Source: Nostocaceae cyanobacterium CSSed10_463m (lineage in GTDB: Bacteria > Cyanobacteriota > Cyanobacteriia > Cyanobacteriales > Nostocaceae). Taken from it: a DNA stretch of 12,732 nt. The translations under genes and the position numbers were made by a program. The notes beneath the pieces are model-generated. The model ran no database searches and had not been told where the DNA came from. It saw nothing but the letters and a program-made list of their open reading frames with translations. Below, one piece after another: positions 6,454 to 12,723 of this stretch. Position 1 is the first letter of the stretch, and every line of letters starts with the position of its first letter. Location: positions 1-12,732 of the forward strand of contig PWQB01000029.1 of the NCBI GenBank assembly GCA_003556955.1, read 5' to 3'.

Positions 6454-6978
6454 ATGCTTACAACAGCTGACTTTCTTCAGTATGCCCAATGGTCGGGTAT
6501 TGCCACTCTAGTATTCGCTGCGATCGCAGTTTTGGCTTTTTTACTCAAATGGGGTATCCGCTTTCGGCTGGTAGGTACAACTGGCTTTATGCTGGTGCTG
6601 ACGGGTGGTTTATTTGCTCTCTCGTTGGTTCCTCTGAGTCGTACTGTCATTCCTGGCGCAGTCAAATATACTCTCGTTTATGATAATGCTTCTACACAAA
6701 CCGTAATTGCAACATCACCTAATATTACCCCCGACCAATTAGAAGCAACTTTACTACAAGCGGCTAGTAATCTCTATTCTTTCGGTCGCTTAGGTTCACG
6801 GTCAAACAATCAACTTACGATTCGCGCCCGTACTGTTATCCATCCTGAACCAGGGGTTTCTGTACCTCTGTTCTTGGGTCAAATCAAGCGCACATTGGCT
6901 AGTCGTGAAGATGCGGATATGGATATTGAAATTTACTTGGAAAAATTCGCTCAATTACCTAACTCGGCTACTTCATAA
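6454..6978 (+). CDS. ycf51: Ycf51 family protein (DUF2518)
   Basis: The 174-residue product fits the Ycf51 family, found in cyanobacteria and some algal plastids, with no established biochemical role. Two hydrophobic segments (about 13-33 and 40-60) flank a short basic loop (KWGIRFRLVG), so the N-terminus should be a membrane hairpin. Residues 67-165 form a soluble domain (VKYTLVYDNAS..., a SRSNNQLTIRARTVIHPEPG strand region, then a mixed acidic tail DADMDIEIYLEKFAQL). The ATG at 6454 gives the typical MLTTADFLQYAQWSG start. An imperfect repeat, GTAAAATGGGTCTA (6401-6414) and GTAAAATACGTCTA (6426-6439), lies just upstream and may include the -10 region. The gene appears to be on its own. Confidence 0.9.
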   Translation: MLTTADFLQYAQWSGIATLVFAAIAVLAFLLKWGIRFRLVGTTGFMLVLTGGLFALSLVPLSRTVIPGAVKYTLVYDNASTQTVIATSPNITPDQLEATLLQAASNLYSFGRLGSRSNNQLTIRARTVIHPEPGVSVPLFLGQIKRTLASREDADMDIEIYLEKFAQLPNSATS

Positions 6979-7006
6979 TTTTCATTAGACCTCTGGTGAA
7001 AAAGAA

Positions 7007-7036
7007 TGTAGAGACGTTTCATTAAATGTCTCTACA
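7007..7036. repeat. 30-bp palindromic interspersed repeat (TGTAGAGACG type)
   Basis: TGTAGAGACGTTT (7007-7019) is inverted against AAATGTCTCTACA (7024-7036) with a 4-base centre and one G-T pair. I recognise TGTAGAGACGTT...AACGTCTCTACA as a common intergenic palindrome of cyanobacteria. It lies 28 bp after ycf51 and could also act as a 3' hairpin. The rest of the 6979-7335 spacer is very AT-rich; it holds a weak inverted repeat TACCAAAA/TTTTGGTA (7078-7103) and no gene. Confidence 0.65.
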
Positions 7037-7335
7037 CGGGTTCTCTCTTCACTACAGGTAAAAAACCATTTATTTGTTACCAAAATCACATATATTTTTG
7101 GTATTACACTATACAAAAAATATTAAGTTTAGATTAAAATAGGATTTACGCTGCCAGAAGCACGGAGCTTTCAACCCAATTTTTCGGTAAAAAGTATAAA
7201 TTCTAAATATTCAAAAATTTGTAGTTCAGAATTTGAGACGAATGGGCATGATTAAAGCCAAGAGAAACGAAAATTCCTGGACATAAGTCTAAAATTTTAT
7301 TAAGAAATATCAATATTTTGGCAAACTAGATTTAT

Positions 7336-8520
7336 ATGCCCAATCAACGTCCTACTCAAACTGTGTCTACTCAAACCTCTAGCTCATTCTTGACGCTGAC
7401 GGTGGCTCCAGGAAAAATCATTCGTGGTTCTGGGGTGTTACAGACAGCATCAGCAGAAATTACCCGCTTAGGAACTCGTCCCTTAATTATTGCCGGTAAT
7501 TCGACCCAGGCGAACGCCCAAAAAAGTTTACAAGCAATTTTAGCCCAGTTAAACACGGCTCAGTCCTCCTATGGTGTAGATTGCTGTGAAGTTAGTTTAA
7601 AAGCTCTCCAGAAAACAGCCCAAGAACATCAAGCCGATGTAATTATTGGCATGGGTGGCGGTAAAGCTTTGGATACAGCGAAATTAGTTGCCCATCAGTT
7701 ACAGTTACCAGTGGTGACAATTCCCACATCAGCAGCTACCTGTGCGGCTTGGACTGCCCTTTCTAATGTATATTCTGAGTCCGGGGCTTTTCTCTACGAT
7801 GTGGCGCTGTCTCGCTGTCCTGACTTATTAATCCTTGACTATGATTTAATTCAAACTGCACCACAACGAACATTAGTAGCAGGAATTGGGGATGCGATCG
7901 CAAAATGGTATGAAGCATCAGTGAGTAGTGGCAATTCTCAACAAACATTAATTATCTCCGCAGTGCAACAGGCGCGAGTTTTACGAGATATATTATTGCA
8001 AAAGTCAGCCACCGCCCTGAAAGAACCAGGTAGTCAAGATTGGCGAGAAGTAGTAGATGCTACCGTATTACTGGCTGGGGTAATTGGGGGAATGGGAGGA
8101 GCGCAGTGTCGCACCGTCGCCGCCCATGCAGTACACAATGGTTTAACTCACATCTCTGGACACAGTAGCATCCACGGTGAAAAAGTTGCCTACGGGATTT
8201 TGGTGCAACTGCGATTAGAAGAAATGTTACAAAACAATCAACTAGCGGCATCGGCACGGCAACAATTATTAAAGTTCTACGCAGAGATTGGACTGCCGCA
8301 AAATTTAAGTGATTTAGGTTTGGGCAACATTACATTAGGCGATTTACAAACATCTGCGGAAATTGCTTTAGATCCTAATTCTGACATCCATCGACTACCA
8401 TTTAAAGTTGCCCTAGAACAGTTAATGGCGGCGATGGTTTCTACCACTGCACCAACAGATAGTAGAGATGTTATAAATCGTGTTTCCACTAGGGTAATAA
8501 GTGAAGAGGTTTCGGAATGA
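7336..8520 (+). CDS. Iron-containing alcohol dehydrogenase family protein (glycerol-dehydrogenase-like)
   Basis: The 394-residue cytosolic enzyme belongs to the GldA / glycerol-1-phosphate dehydrogenase branch of metal-dependent group III dehydrogenases. The N-terminal Rossmann-like half carries the NAD-binding GMGGGKALDTAK (105-116) and the TIPTSAATCAAWTALS segment (128-143). The C-terminal helical half carries the metal ligands expected for GldA: Asp186 in GIGDAIAKWYEA, a His in AHAVHNGLTH (264/267) and His280 in HGEKVAYG. Substrate is not determined by sequence; glycerol/dihydroxyacetone or another polyol is likely. The first 18 residues (Gln/Thr/Ser-rich) extend beyond the family core, and a start slightly downstream cannot be excluded, though no internal ATG fits. 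The stop overlaps the next start as ATGA, indicating translational coupling with the aminotransferase. Confidence 0.85.
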   Translation: MPNQRPTQTVSTQTSSSFLTLTVAPGKIIRGSGVLQTASAEITRLGTRPLIIAGNSTQANAQKSLQAILAQLNTAQSSYGVDCCEVSLKALQKTAQEHQADVIIGMGGGKALDTAKLVAHQLQLPVVTIPTSAATCAAWTALSNVYSESGAFLYDVALSRCPDLLILDYDLIQTAPQRTLVAGIGDAIAKWYEASVSSGNSQQTLIISAVQQARVLRDILLQKSATALKEPGSQDWREVVDATVLLAGVIGGMGGAQCRTVAAHAVHNGLTHISGHSSIHGEKVAYGILVQLRLEEMLQNNQLAASARQQLLKFYAEIGLPQNLSDLGLGNITLGDLQTSAEIALDPNSDIHRLPFKVALEQLMAAMVSTTAPTDSRDVINRVSTRVISEEVSE

Positions 8521-9728
8521 GCTTGAATTGGATTACCCCCGCAGATCGCATACAAAAGTTACCGCCTTATGTATTCGCTCGTCTAGACGAATTGAAGGCC
8601 AAGGCGCGAGAACAAGGACTAGATTTAATTGATTTAGGCATGGGAAACCCGGATGGGGCGACACCACAGCCTGTAGTCGAAGCAGCAATGGCAGCTTTGC
8701 AAAATCCCGCCAATCACGGTTATCCGCCCTTTGAAGGGACTGCGAGTTTTCGCCGTGCCATCACTAATTGGTACAATCACCGTTATGGTGTAGTCCTTGA
8801 TCCTGATAGTGAGGCTTTACCTTTACTGGGTTCTAAAGAAGGATTAACTCATTTAGCGATCGCCTACATTAATCCTGGTGATTTAGTTCTGGTTCCTTCT
8901 CCCGCCTATCCCGCCCATTTTCGCGGGCCGTTAATTGCTGGGGGGGAAATTCACAACTTGATTCTTAAACCGGAGAATAACTGGTTAATTGATTTAGCAG
9001 CTATTCCCGATGCAGTTGCAGAACGAGCCAAAATTCTCTACTTTAACTATCCCAGTAATCCCACAGCCGCCACCGCCCCCCGTGAATTTTTTGAAGATAT
9101 CGTAGCTTTTGCGCGGAAATACGAAATTTTGCTAGTGCATGATTTATGTTACGCCGAGTTAGCTTTTGATGGTTATCAACCCACCAGCTTGTTAGAAATT
9201 CCCGGTGCGAAAGAAATTGGCGTAGAATTTCATACCCTATCCAAAACCTACAACATGGCTGGCTGGCGTGTGGGTTTTGTCGTGGGGAACCGCCATGTCA
9301 TTCAAGGTTTGCGAACTCTGAAAACCAACTTGGATTATGGGATTTTTGCCGCTTTGCAAACCGCAGCTGAAACAGCTTTGCAACTACCAGATGTGTATTT
9401 GCATGAAGTCCAACAGCGCTACCGCACCCGTCGGGACTTTCTCATAGAAGGGTTAGGAAAATTGGGTTGGGATATTCCCAAAACCAAAGCCACCATGTAT
9501 CTGTGGGTAAAATGTCCTGTGGGGATGGGTTCTACAGATTTTGCTCTAGATGTATTGCAGCAAACAGGCGTTGTTGTCACCCCTGGTAATGCCTTTGGGG
9601 TTGCAGGTGAGGGCTATGTACGGATAAGTTTGATTGCAGATTGCGATCGCTTGGGCGAAGTTTTGCATAGATTTAAACAAGCTGGAATCCGCTATCAACC
9701 CGAAGCTGTCGTTTCTGCTTCACAATAG
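8517..9728 (+). CDS. Class I/II PLP-dependent aminotransferase, AlaC-like (often annotated aspartate or LL-diaminopimelate aminotransferase)
   Basis: The 403-residue fold-type I enzyme resembles E. coli AlaC (glutamate-pyruvate aminotransferase) over its whole length: RIQKLPPYVF near the start, DLGMGNPDGATP (39-50), GYPPFEGTASFRRAI, GSKEGLTHLAIA, NYPSNPT (177-183), VHDLCYAEL with the PLP-ring Asp209, TLSKTYNMAGWRVGF with the Schiff-base Lys243, and the carboxylate-binding Arg369 in GYVRISLI. The natural substrate pair cannot be fixed from sequence; alanine/glutamate is the best guess, and aspartate or diaminopimelate activity are alternatives used in annotation. The ATG overlaps the stop of the dehydrogenase gene, with a good Shine-Dalgarno GAGG (8506-8509) seven bases upstream. 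The arsR start follows its stop by 22 bp, suggesting one transcript for all three. Confidence 0.93.
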   Translation: MSLNWITPADRIQKLPPYVFARLDELKAKAREQGLDLIDLGMGNPDGATPQPVVEAAMAALQNPANHGYPPFEGTASFRRAITNWYNHRYGVVLDPDSEALPLLGSKEGLTHLAIAYINPGDLVLVPSPAYPAHFRGPLIAGGEIHNLILKPENNWLIDLAAIPDAVAERAKILYFNYPSNPTAATAPREFFEDIVAFARKYEILLVHDLCYAELAFDGYQPTSLLEIPGAKEIGVEFHTLSKTYNMAGWRVGFVVGNRHVIQGLRTLKTNLDYGIFAALQTAAETALQLPDVYLHEVQQRYRTRRDFLIEGLGKLGWDIPKTKATMYLWVKCPVGMGSTDFALDVLQQTGVVVTPGNAFGVAGEGYVRISLIADCDRLGEVLHRFKQAGIRYQPEAVVSASQ

Positions 9729-9750
9729 AAATAGAATATATCCTGAACAA

Positions 9751-10104
9751 ATGTCACTGATGCCTACCCCCTCTGCTACTAATTCTCATTTAATTGTTAC
9801 TGGCTTTCATGCTCTTTCTGATCCAATTAGAATTGGCGTACTGGAATTGTTACGAAAGCAAGAACAGTGTGTATGCGACTTGTGCGATGCTTTGGGGGTG
9901 AGTCAGTCTAAACTATCTTTTCACCTCAAAACACTCAAAGAAGCCCGCTTAGTGAACGCCCGTCAAGAAGGACGCTGGATTTATTACAGTTTAAATTTAC
10001 CCCAATTTCGGATTTTAGCAGCTTATCTCGCTGATTATAGTCGCATTAGCCAAATATCTCCCGCACGTTGTTGTGATCTGGAAGCGAACAGGGAGCAGCA
10101 GTGA
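9751..10104 (+). CDS. arsR: ArsR family arsenic-responsive transcriptional repressor
   Basis: The 117-residue protein has a winged helix of the ArsR/SmtB family: FHALSDPIRIGVLELL (19-34), the recognition region DALGVSQSKLSFHLKTLKEARLV (46-68) and the wing ARQEGRWIYYSLN (70-82). The sensor motif CVCDLC (Cys40, Cys42, Cys45) is the As(III)/Sb(III) trithiolate site of E. coli-type ArsR, so arsenite is the probable inducer. A Cys-Cys pair (107-108) near the C-terminus may add ligands. The frame is open far upstream into the aminotransferase gene, but ATG 9751 (or 9760) is the only start giving a normal family length. It lies 22 bp after the aminotransferase stop with no visible promoter or operator of its own. 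The likely target is the gap3 promoter 1.5 kb downstream. Confidence 0.93.
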   Translation: MSLMPTPSATNSHLIVTGFHALSDPIRIGVLELLRKQEQCVCDLCDALGVSQSKLSFHLKTLKEARLVNARQEGRWIYYSLNLPQFRILAAYLADYSRISQISPARCCDLEANREQQ

Positions 10105-10108
10105 ATAG

Positions 10109-10219
10109 CTAGTACAAGTCGGCGTAAATAAATAGACCATTCAAAATCCATGAAAAGCCCATTATATAAGCTTTTTGAATTTTGAATTTTGAATTTTGCC
10201 TTCCGCCTTGCGGTACTAG
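10109..10219. repeat. MITE-like element with CTAGTAC terminal inverted repeats
   Basis: CTAGTAC (10109-10115) and GTACTAG (10213-10219) are perfect 7-base terminal inverted repeats, and similarity continues inward imperfectly (AAGTCGGCG against the complement of the CGCCTTGCG region). The 111-bp unit holds no gene, contains a heptamer array, and begins 5 bp after the arsR stop codon. No clear target duplication is visible. It looks like a non-autonomous interspersed repeat. Confidence 0.5.
10177..10197. repeat. Short tandem heptamer repeat, GAATTTT x3
   Basis: Three perfect tandem copies of GAATTTT preceded by TTTT, inside the MITE-like unit. This is another heptanucleotide STRR typical of filamentous cyanobacteria. 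Confidence 0.75.
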
Positions 10220-10230
10220 GGTAGGAAAAA

Positions 10231-10319
10231 TTCACCGTATAACCAAACGTTCGCAGCATCTGGTAAATTTCCCTCTATCTTGTGGAATTGTCCACATATT
10301 TGCCATAAAAGAGGTCTAA
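10231..10319 (+). pseudogene. Fragment of a ParE/RelE toxin gene (duplicate of the gene at 10880)
   Basis: Bases 10234-10258 are identical to 10977-11001 of the intact toxin gene (25 of 25), and after seven mostly different bases 10266-10280 is identical to 11009-11023, all without a gap (constant offset 743). Similarity fades near 10303. In the toxin frame it reads RITKRSQHLVNFPLS, against RITKRSQQLANFPLS in the intact protein, and runs to a TAA at 10317-10319 after sequence unrelated to the toxin. Start, N-terminal half and the catalytic C-terminal half are missing, so it cannot make a toxin. It is best explained as the remains of a second copy of the toxin-antitoxin unit. Confidence 0.8.
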
Positions 10320-10321
10320 AA

Positions 10322-10561
10322 ATGAAAAGTGAAAAGGAACGTGAACAATTAATTAACGAGATTAACGTACTCTTAAATCAGGCTTATCACAGTACTTTAG
10401 ATGAGATTTACACACTACTTCAAACAATTGAAGAACAAGAGGAAGAAGAAGATTTAAAAGTATATGAAAAAGCTAAAAAAGAAGCTAATCTTGATAATTC
10501 AGTGTTATGGGAAGAAGCTAAAAAAGAACTAAAAATAGGAATAAACAAGGAAGTTGCGTGA
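10322..10561 (+). CDS. Small acidic helical protein, possible orphan antitoxin
   Basis: The 79-residue product is not clearly recognised. It is highly charged and almost all helical: MKSEKEREQLINEINVLLNQ, a segment STLDEIYTLLQTIEEQEEEE (34-53 region) that could form a coiled coil, and a C-terminal VLWEEAKKELKI. A tail of the type 'W-E-E-x-K-x-E-L' is common at the end of small cyanobacterial RelB/Phd-like antitoxins, which is the only hint of function. The ATG at 10322 has a good Shine-Dalgarno AGAGG (10310-10314) seven bases upstream, which overlaps the end of the toxin fragment; a TTG start at 10280 in the same frame is less likely. No toxin gene follows within 130 bp, so if it is an antitoxin it is an orphan. 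Confidence 0.55.
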   Translation: MKSEKEREQLINEINVLLNQAYHSTLDEIYTLLQTIEEQEEEEDLKVYEKAKKEANLDNSVLWEEAKKELKIGINKEVA

Positions 10562-10694
10562 GTTATATGTCTTTAGACATCACACTTTTCCACAAACCCA
10601 AACATAATTCCTGCTGCCAGCTTTACAAAGTATGCGTTTCCCCGATTCGTGTGTTGAGCGTACAATATAAAAAAGCAAGTTATCTGTAATCTCT

Positions 10695-10883
10695 ATGGAA
10701 AAGCTCAATATTAAAGAAGAAGCTCGAAAGCTAATTGATAAATTACCTGCTAACTCAACATGGGATGACCTCATGTATGAGATTTATGTTAGGCAAGTTG
10801 TTGAAGCTGGACTTGCTGACAGTCAAGCTGGTAAAGTAATTTCCGTACAGGAAGTTAGGGCAAAATTTGGACTACCAGAGTGA
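10695..10883 (+). CDS. Antitoxin of a type II toxin-antitoxin pair
   Basis: The 62-residue protein (MEKLNIKEEARKLIDKLPAN, then STWDDLMYEIYVRQVVEAGL, then GKVISVQEVRAKFGLPE) matches the small proteins that precede ParE/RelE toxins in many cyanobacteria and proteobacteria. The LPANSTWDDLMYEIYVRQ stretch is the recognisable core. These act by binding the toxin and usually repress their own promoter, but I see no obvious ribbon-helix-helix or Phd DNA-binding motif in this sequence. Its TGA overlaps the GTG start of the toxin (GTGA), the usual coupled arrangement. The upstream 10562-10694 gap contains TACAAT (10661-10666) as a possible -10 box; no strong Shine-Dalgarno is seen. Confidence 0.8.
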   Translation: MEKLNIKEEARKLIDKLPANSTWDDLMYEIYVRQVVEAGLADSQAGKVISVQEVRAKFGLPE

Positions 10884-11170
10884 AAGTTTTTTGGACAGAA
10901 ACAGCCGTAGAAAACCTATCTGCAATTTATACTTATATTGCCCAGAATTCACCTCAGTATGCAACCAGGATTATTGACCGTATAACCAAACGTTCGCAGC
11001 AGCTTGCGAATTTCCCTCTATCTGGTCGAATTGTACCAGAGTTTGAAACCGAGCAAATTCGGGAAGTCATTGAAGGTTCATATCGAATTATCTATTACAT
11101 CAAACCCGAACAAATTGATGTACTTGCTGTTATACATGGGTCACAGGAAATTACACCAAGTATAGAATGA
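10880..11170 (+). CDS. parE: RelE/ParE family toxin
   Basis: The 96-residue protein has the ParE layout: an N-terminal strand (MKVFWTETAVENLSAIYTYI), a helical hairpin (residues 7-44), LANFPLSGRIVPEF (42-55), REVIEGSYRIIYYI (61-74) and the last strand IDVLAVIHGSQ (79-89). The GR, the REV..YRI..Y core and the terminal 'V..HG..' are the family signature. ParE members poison DNA gyrase and RelE members cut mRNA on ribosomes; the absence of a strong RelE-type catalytic Lys/Arg/Tyr set visible here favours ParE, without proof. The start is GTG at 10880, overlapping the antitoxin stop. A decayed copy of its middle part lies 743 bp upstream. Confidence 0.88.
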   Translation: MKVFWTETAVENLSAIYTYIAQNSPQYATRIIDRITKRSQQLANFPLSGRIVPEFETEQIREVIEGSYRIIYYIKPEQIDVLAVIHGSQEITPSIE

Positions 11171-11525
11171 GTAGCGATCGCCTATCAAATTTAGCAAGTA
11201 CATTTATACATTATGATCAGATTTCCCCGCAGTTGGCGATAAGGGCTATCAGCATCACTATCAGCCTCGAAAACCTGGGTAAATAAACTTTCCTCGTAAT
11301 TAACAAACTTATGTAGGGTTTAAATCCCCGGCTTCTATCAAGCCCCAAGTGTGGTGGTGGGATCGAAATCCCCGTTACACACCTCACTTGCAACTTCTTA
11401 ATTTTTTTTTACCCATTGATAAGTATTTTTGTCAAGGTCAGTTTTCTAATTTTCTTCGGATACAAGTTTGGCTGACGCGAATAAACCAACTTTGGCTGCT
11501 ATTAGCAATTATAAGCCTTTCTGAT
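11171..11525. other. Non-coding spacer with clustered inverted repeats upstream of gap3
   Basis: I see no credible gene in this stretch. It contains three inverted repeats in a row. GGGTTTAAATCCC lies at 11315-11327. GGCTT/AAGCC spans 11329-11344. A two-storey hairpin spans 11347-11384, in which AAGTGTG pairs with CACACCT around a 5x5 internal loop and GGGAT-CGAA-ATCCC forms the tip. AAATCCCCG occurs twice (11321-11329, 11366-11374). A run of nine T follows at 11402-11410, too far (17 bases) from the stem for a normal terminator. It could be a small structured RNA, the ruins of a mobile element, or part of a long leader. One HIP1 site is at 11174-11181. Confidence 0.4.
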
Positions 11526-11606
11526 ACATCAACTTTTTTTGATGAATTTTCATGTACAGTCACCTGATACTGATTGACATATCAAGTTTTTTTGAAATGA
11601 TATAAA
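11526..11606 (+). promoter_or_regulatory. gap3 promoter with two ArsR-operator-like repeats
   Basis: ATCAACTTTTTTTGA (11528-11542) and ATCAAGTTTTTTTGA (11581-11595) are direct repeats differing at one base, 53 bp apart (about five helical turns). The first is part of a perfect inverted repeat CATCAA-N6-TTGATG (11527-11544); the second extends imperfectly to ATAT...ATAT (11579-11603). A perfect -35 TTGACA (11574-11579) directly precedes the second repeat, and TATAAA (11601-11606) follows it; the 21-bp spacing is long, and TGATAT (11598-11603, spacer 18) is an alternative -10. An operator in the spacer is the normal layout for ArsR-type repression. The arsenic ArsR encoded upstream is the obvious candidate regulator. 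Confidence 0.6.
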
Positions 11607-11631
11607 CATAAACTTCATATCACCCCTAAAA

Positions 11632-12642
11632 ATGAAACTTCGCGTAGGAATCAACGGATTTGGGAGAATCGGACGGCTAGCCCTGCGTGCTGCTTGGGAT
11701 TGGCCAGAATTAGAGTTTGTGCATATCAATGAAATCAAAGGTGGGGCTGTAACAGCTGCACACTTACTGAAATTTGATTCTGTTCACGGACGTTGGACAC
11801 CAGAAGTAGAAGCGGAAGGGGAACAGGTATTAATTGACGGTAAACCTCTGAGTTTTAGTGAGTATGCTAAACCAGGCGAGGTTCCTTGGGATGAGTTGGG
11901 TGTTGATTTAGTGCTGGAATGCTCTGGTAAATTTAGAACCCCTGCGACTCTCGACCCTTATTTTAAAAGAGGTGTGCAGAAAGTAATTGTCGCTGCACCG
12001 GTGAAGGAAGAAGCCTTAAATATAGTCATGGGGGTAAATGACCACCTTTATCAGCCAGAAAAGCATCATTTACTAACTGCGGCTTCTTGTACTACTAACT
12101 GTTTAGCCCCAGTAGTCAAGGTAATTCATGAAGGTTTGGGAATTAAACATGGCATTATTACCACCATCCATGACAATACCAATACTCAAACCATTGTCGA
12201 TGCACCCCATAAAGATTTACGCCGGGCGCGGGCTACAAGTATGTCTCTGATTCCCACCACTACAGGATCAGCCACAGCAATTGGTTTAATTTATCCCGAA
12301 CTCAACGGTAAACTCAACGGTTTAGCTGTGAGAGTCCCATTACTGAATGCTTCTTTAACAGACTGTGTATTTGAAGTCATGCGATCGACCACAGTAGATG
12401 AAGTTAATAGTTTGTTGAAAGCTGCTTCTGAACAAGAACCACTTCAAGATATTTTGGGTTATGAAGAGCGTCCTTTAGTATCTATTGATTACAAGGATGA
12501 TCCTCGTTCTTCTATTATTGATGCCCTCTCCACAATGGTGGTGAATGAAACTCAAGTCAAAATCCTGGCTTGGTATGACAACGAATGGGGTTACGCCAAT
12601 CGCATGGTTGAACTCGCCCGTAAAGTTGCATTGAGTTTTTAG
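11632..12642 (+). CDS. gap3: ArsJ-associated glyceraldehyde-3-phosphate dehydrogenase
   Basis: The 336-residue product has all GAPDH elements: [10 protein letters not shown] (7-16 region, dinucleotide binding), catalytic Cys153 in [11 protein letters not shown], general-base His180 in [14 protein letters not shown], and the C-terminal [12 protein letters not shown]. An acidic residue (Glu34 in HINEIKGG) replaces the usual Asp that binds the adenosine ribose, so NAD is the probable cofactor. The sequence ([26 protein letters not shown] in place of the DQ of housekeeping enzymes) matches the arsenate-linked subfamily. This subfamily phospho-oxidises glyceraldehyde-3-phosphate with arsenate to 1-arseno-3-phosphoglycerate, which the exporter ArsJ removes. 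The upstream arsR and operator-like promoter support this role; arsJ is expected just right of the window but cannot be seen. The ATG at 11632 is the only sensible start; no Shine-Dalgarno is evident. Confidence 0.93.
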   Translation: MKLRVGINGFGRIGRLALRAAWDWPELEFVHINEIKGGAVTAAHLLKFDSVHGRWTPEVEAEGEQVLIDGKPLSFSEYAKPGEVPWDELGVDLVLECSGKFRTPATLDPYFKRGVQKVIVAAPVKEEALNIVMGVNDHLYQPEKHHLLTAASCTTNCLAPVVKVIHEGLGIKHGIITTIHDNTNTQTIVDAPHKDLRRARATSMSLIPTTTGSATAIGLIYPELNGKLNGLAVRVPLLNASLTDCVFEVMRSTTVDEVNSLLKAASEQEPLQDILGYEERPLVSIDYKDDPRSSIIDALSTMVVNETQVKILAWYDNEWGYANRMVELARKVALSF

Positions 12643-12661
12643 TCATTGGTCATTGGTCATT
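12643..12661. repeat. Short tandem heptamer repeat, TCATTGG x2 plus partial
   Basis: Two and a half tandem copies of TCATTGG start directly after the gap3 stop codon. The heptamer type is again that of cyanobacterial STRRs. Confidence 0.6.
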
Positions 12662-12703
12662 AGGAAAGAACTTTCTCATATCTTGCACCAGCTTTTCATC
12701 CCC

Positions 12704-12723
12704 CCAAGAAATTTATTTCTTGG
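12704..12723 (+). terminator. Perfect hairpin downstream of gap3
   Basis: CCAAGAAAT (12704-12712) and ATTTCTTGG (12715-12723) form a 9-bp perfect stem around TT. No T-run follows before the window ends, so it may be an mRNA processing/stabilising hairpin between gap3 and the next gene rather than a terminator. Confidence 0.35.

Noticed and set aside
7078..7103. Operator TACCAAAA/TTTTGGTA upstream of the dehydrogenase
   Set aside because: Arms are AT-rich in an AT-rich spacer and lie more than 200 bp from the gene; chance is a fair explanation.
9634..9750. Upstream extension of ArsR inside the aminotransferase gene
   Set aside because: It is only an open frame overlapping a well-conserved gene; ArsR length and start fit ATG 9751.
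11347..11410. Classic Rho-independent terminator (hairpin plus T9)
   Set aside because: The T-run begins 17 bases after the stem, too far for the standard mechanism.
11349..11567. 72-codon plus-strand frame before gap3
   Set aside because: It overlaps the hairpin cluster and an operator-like repeat, has low-complexity content and no ribosome site.
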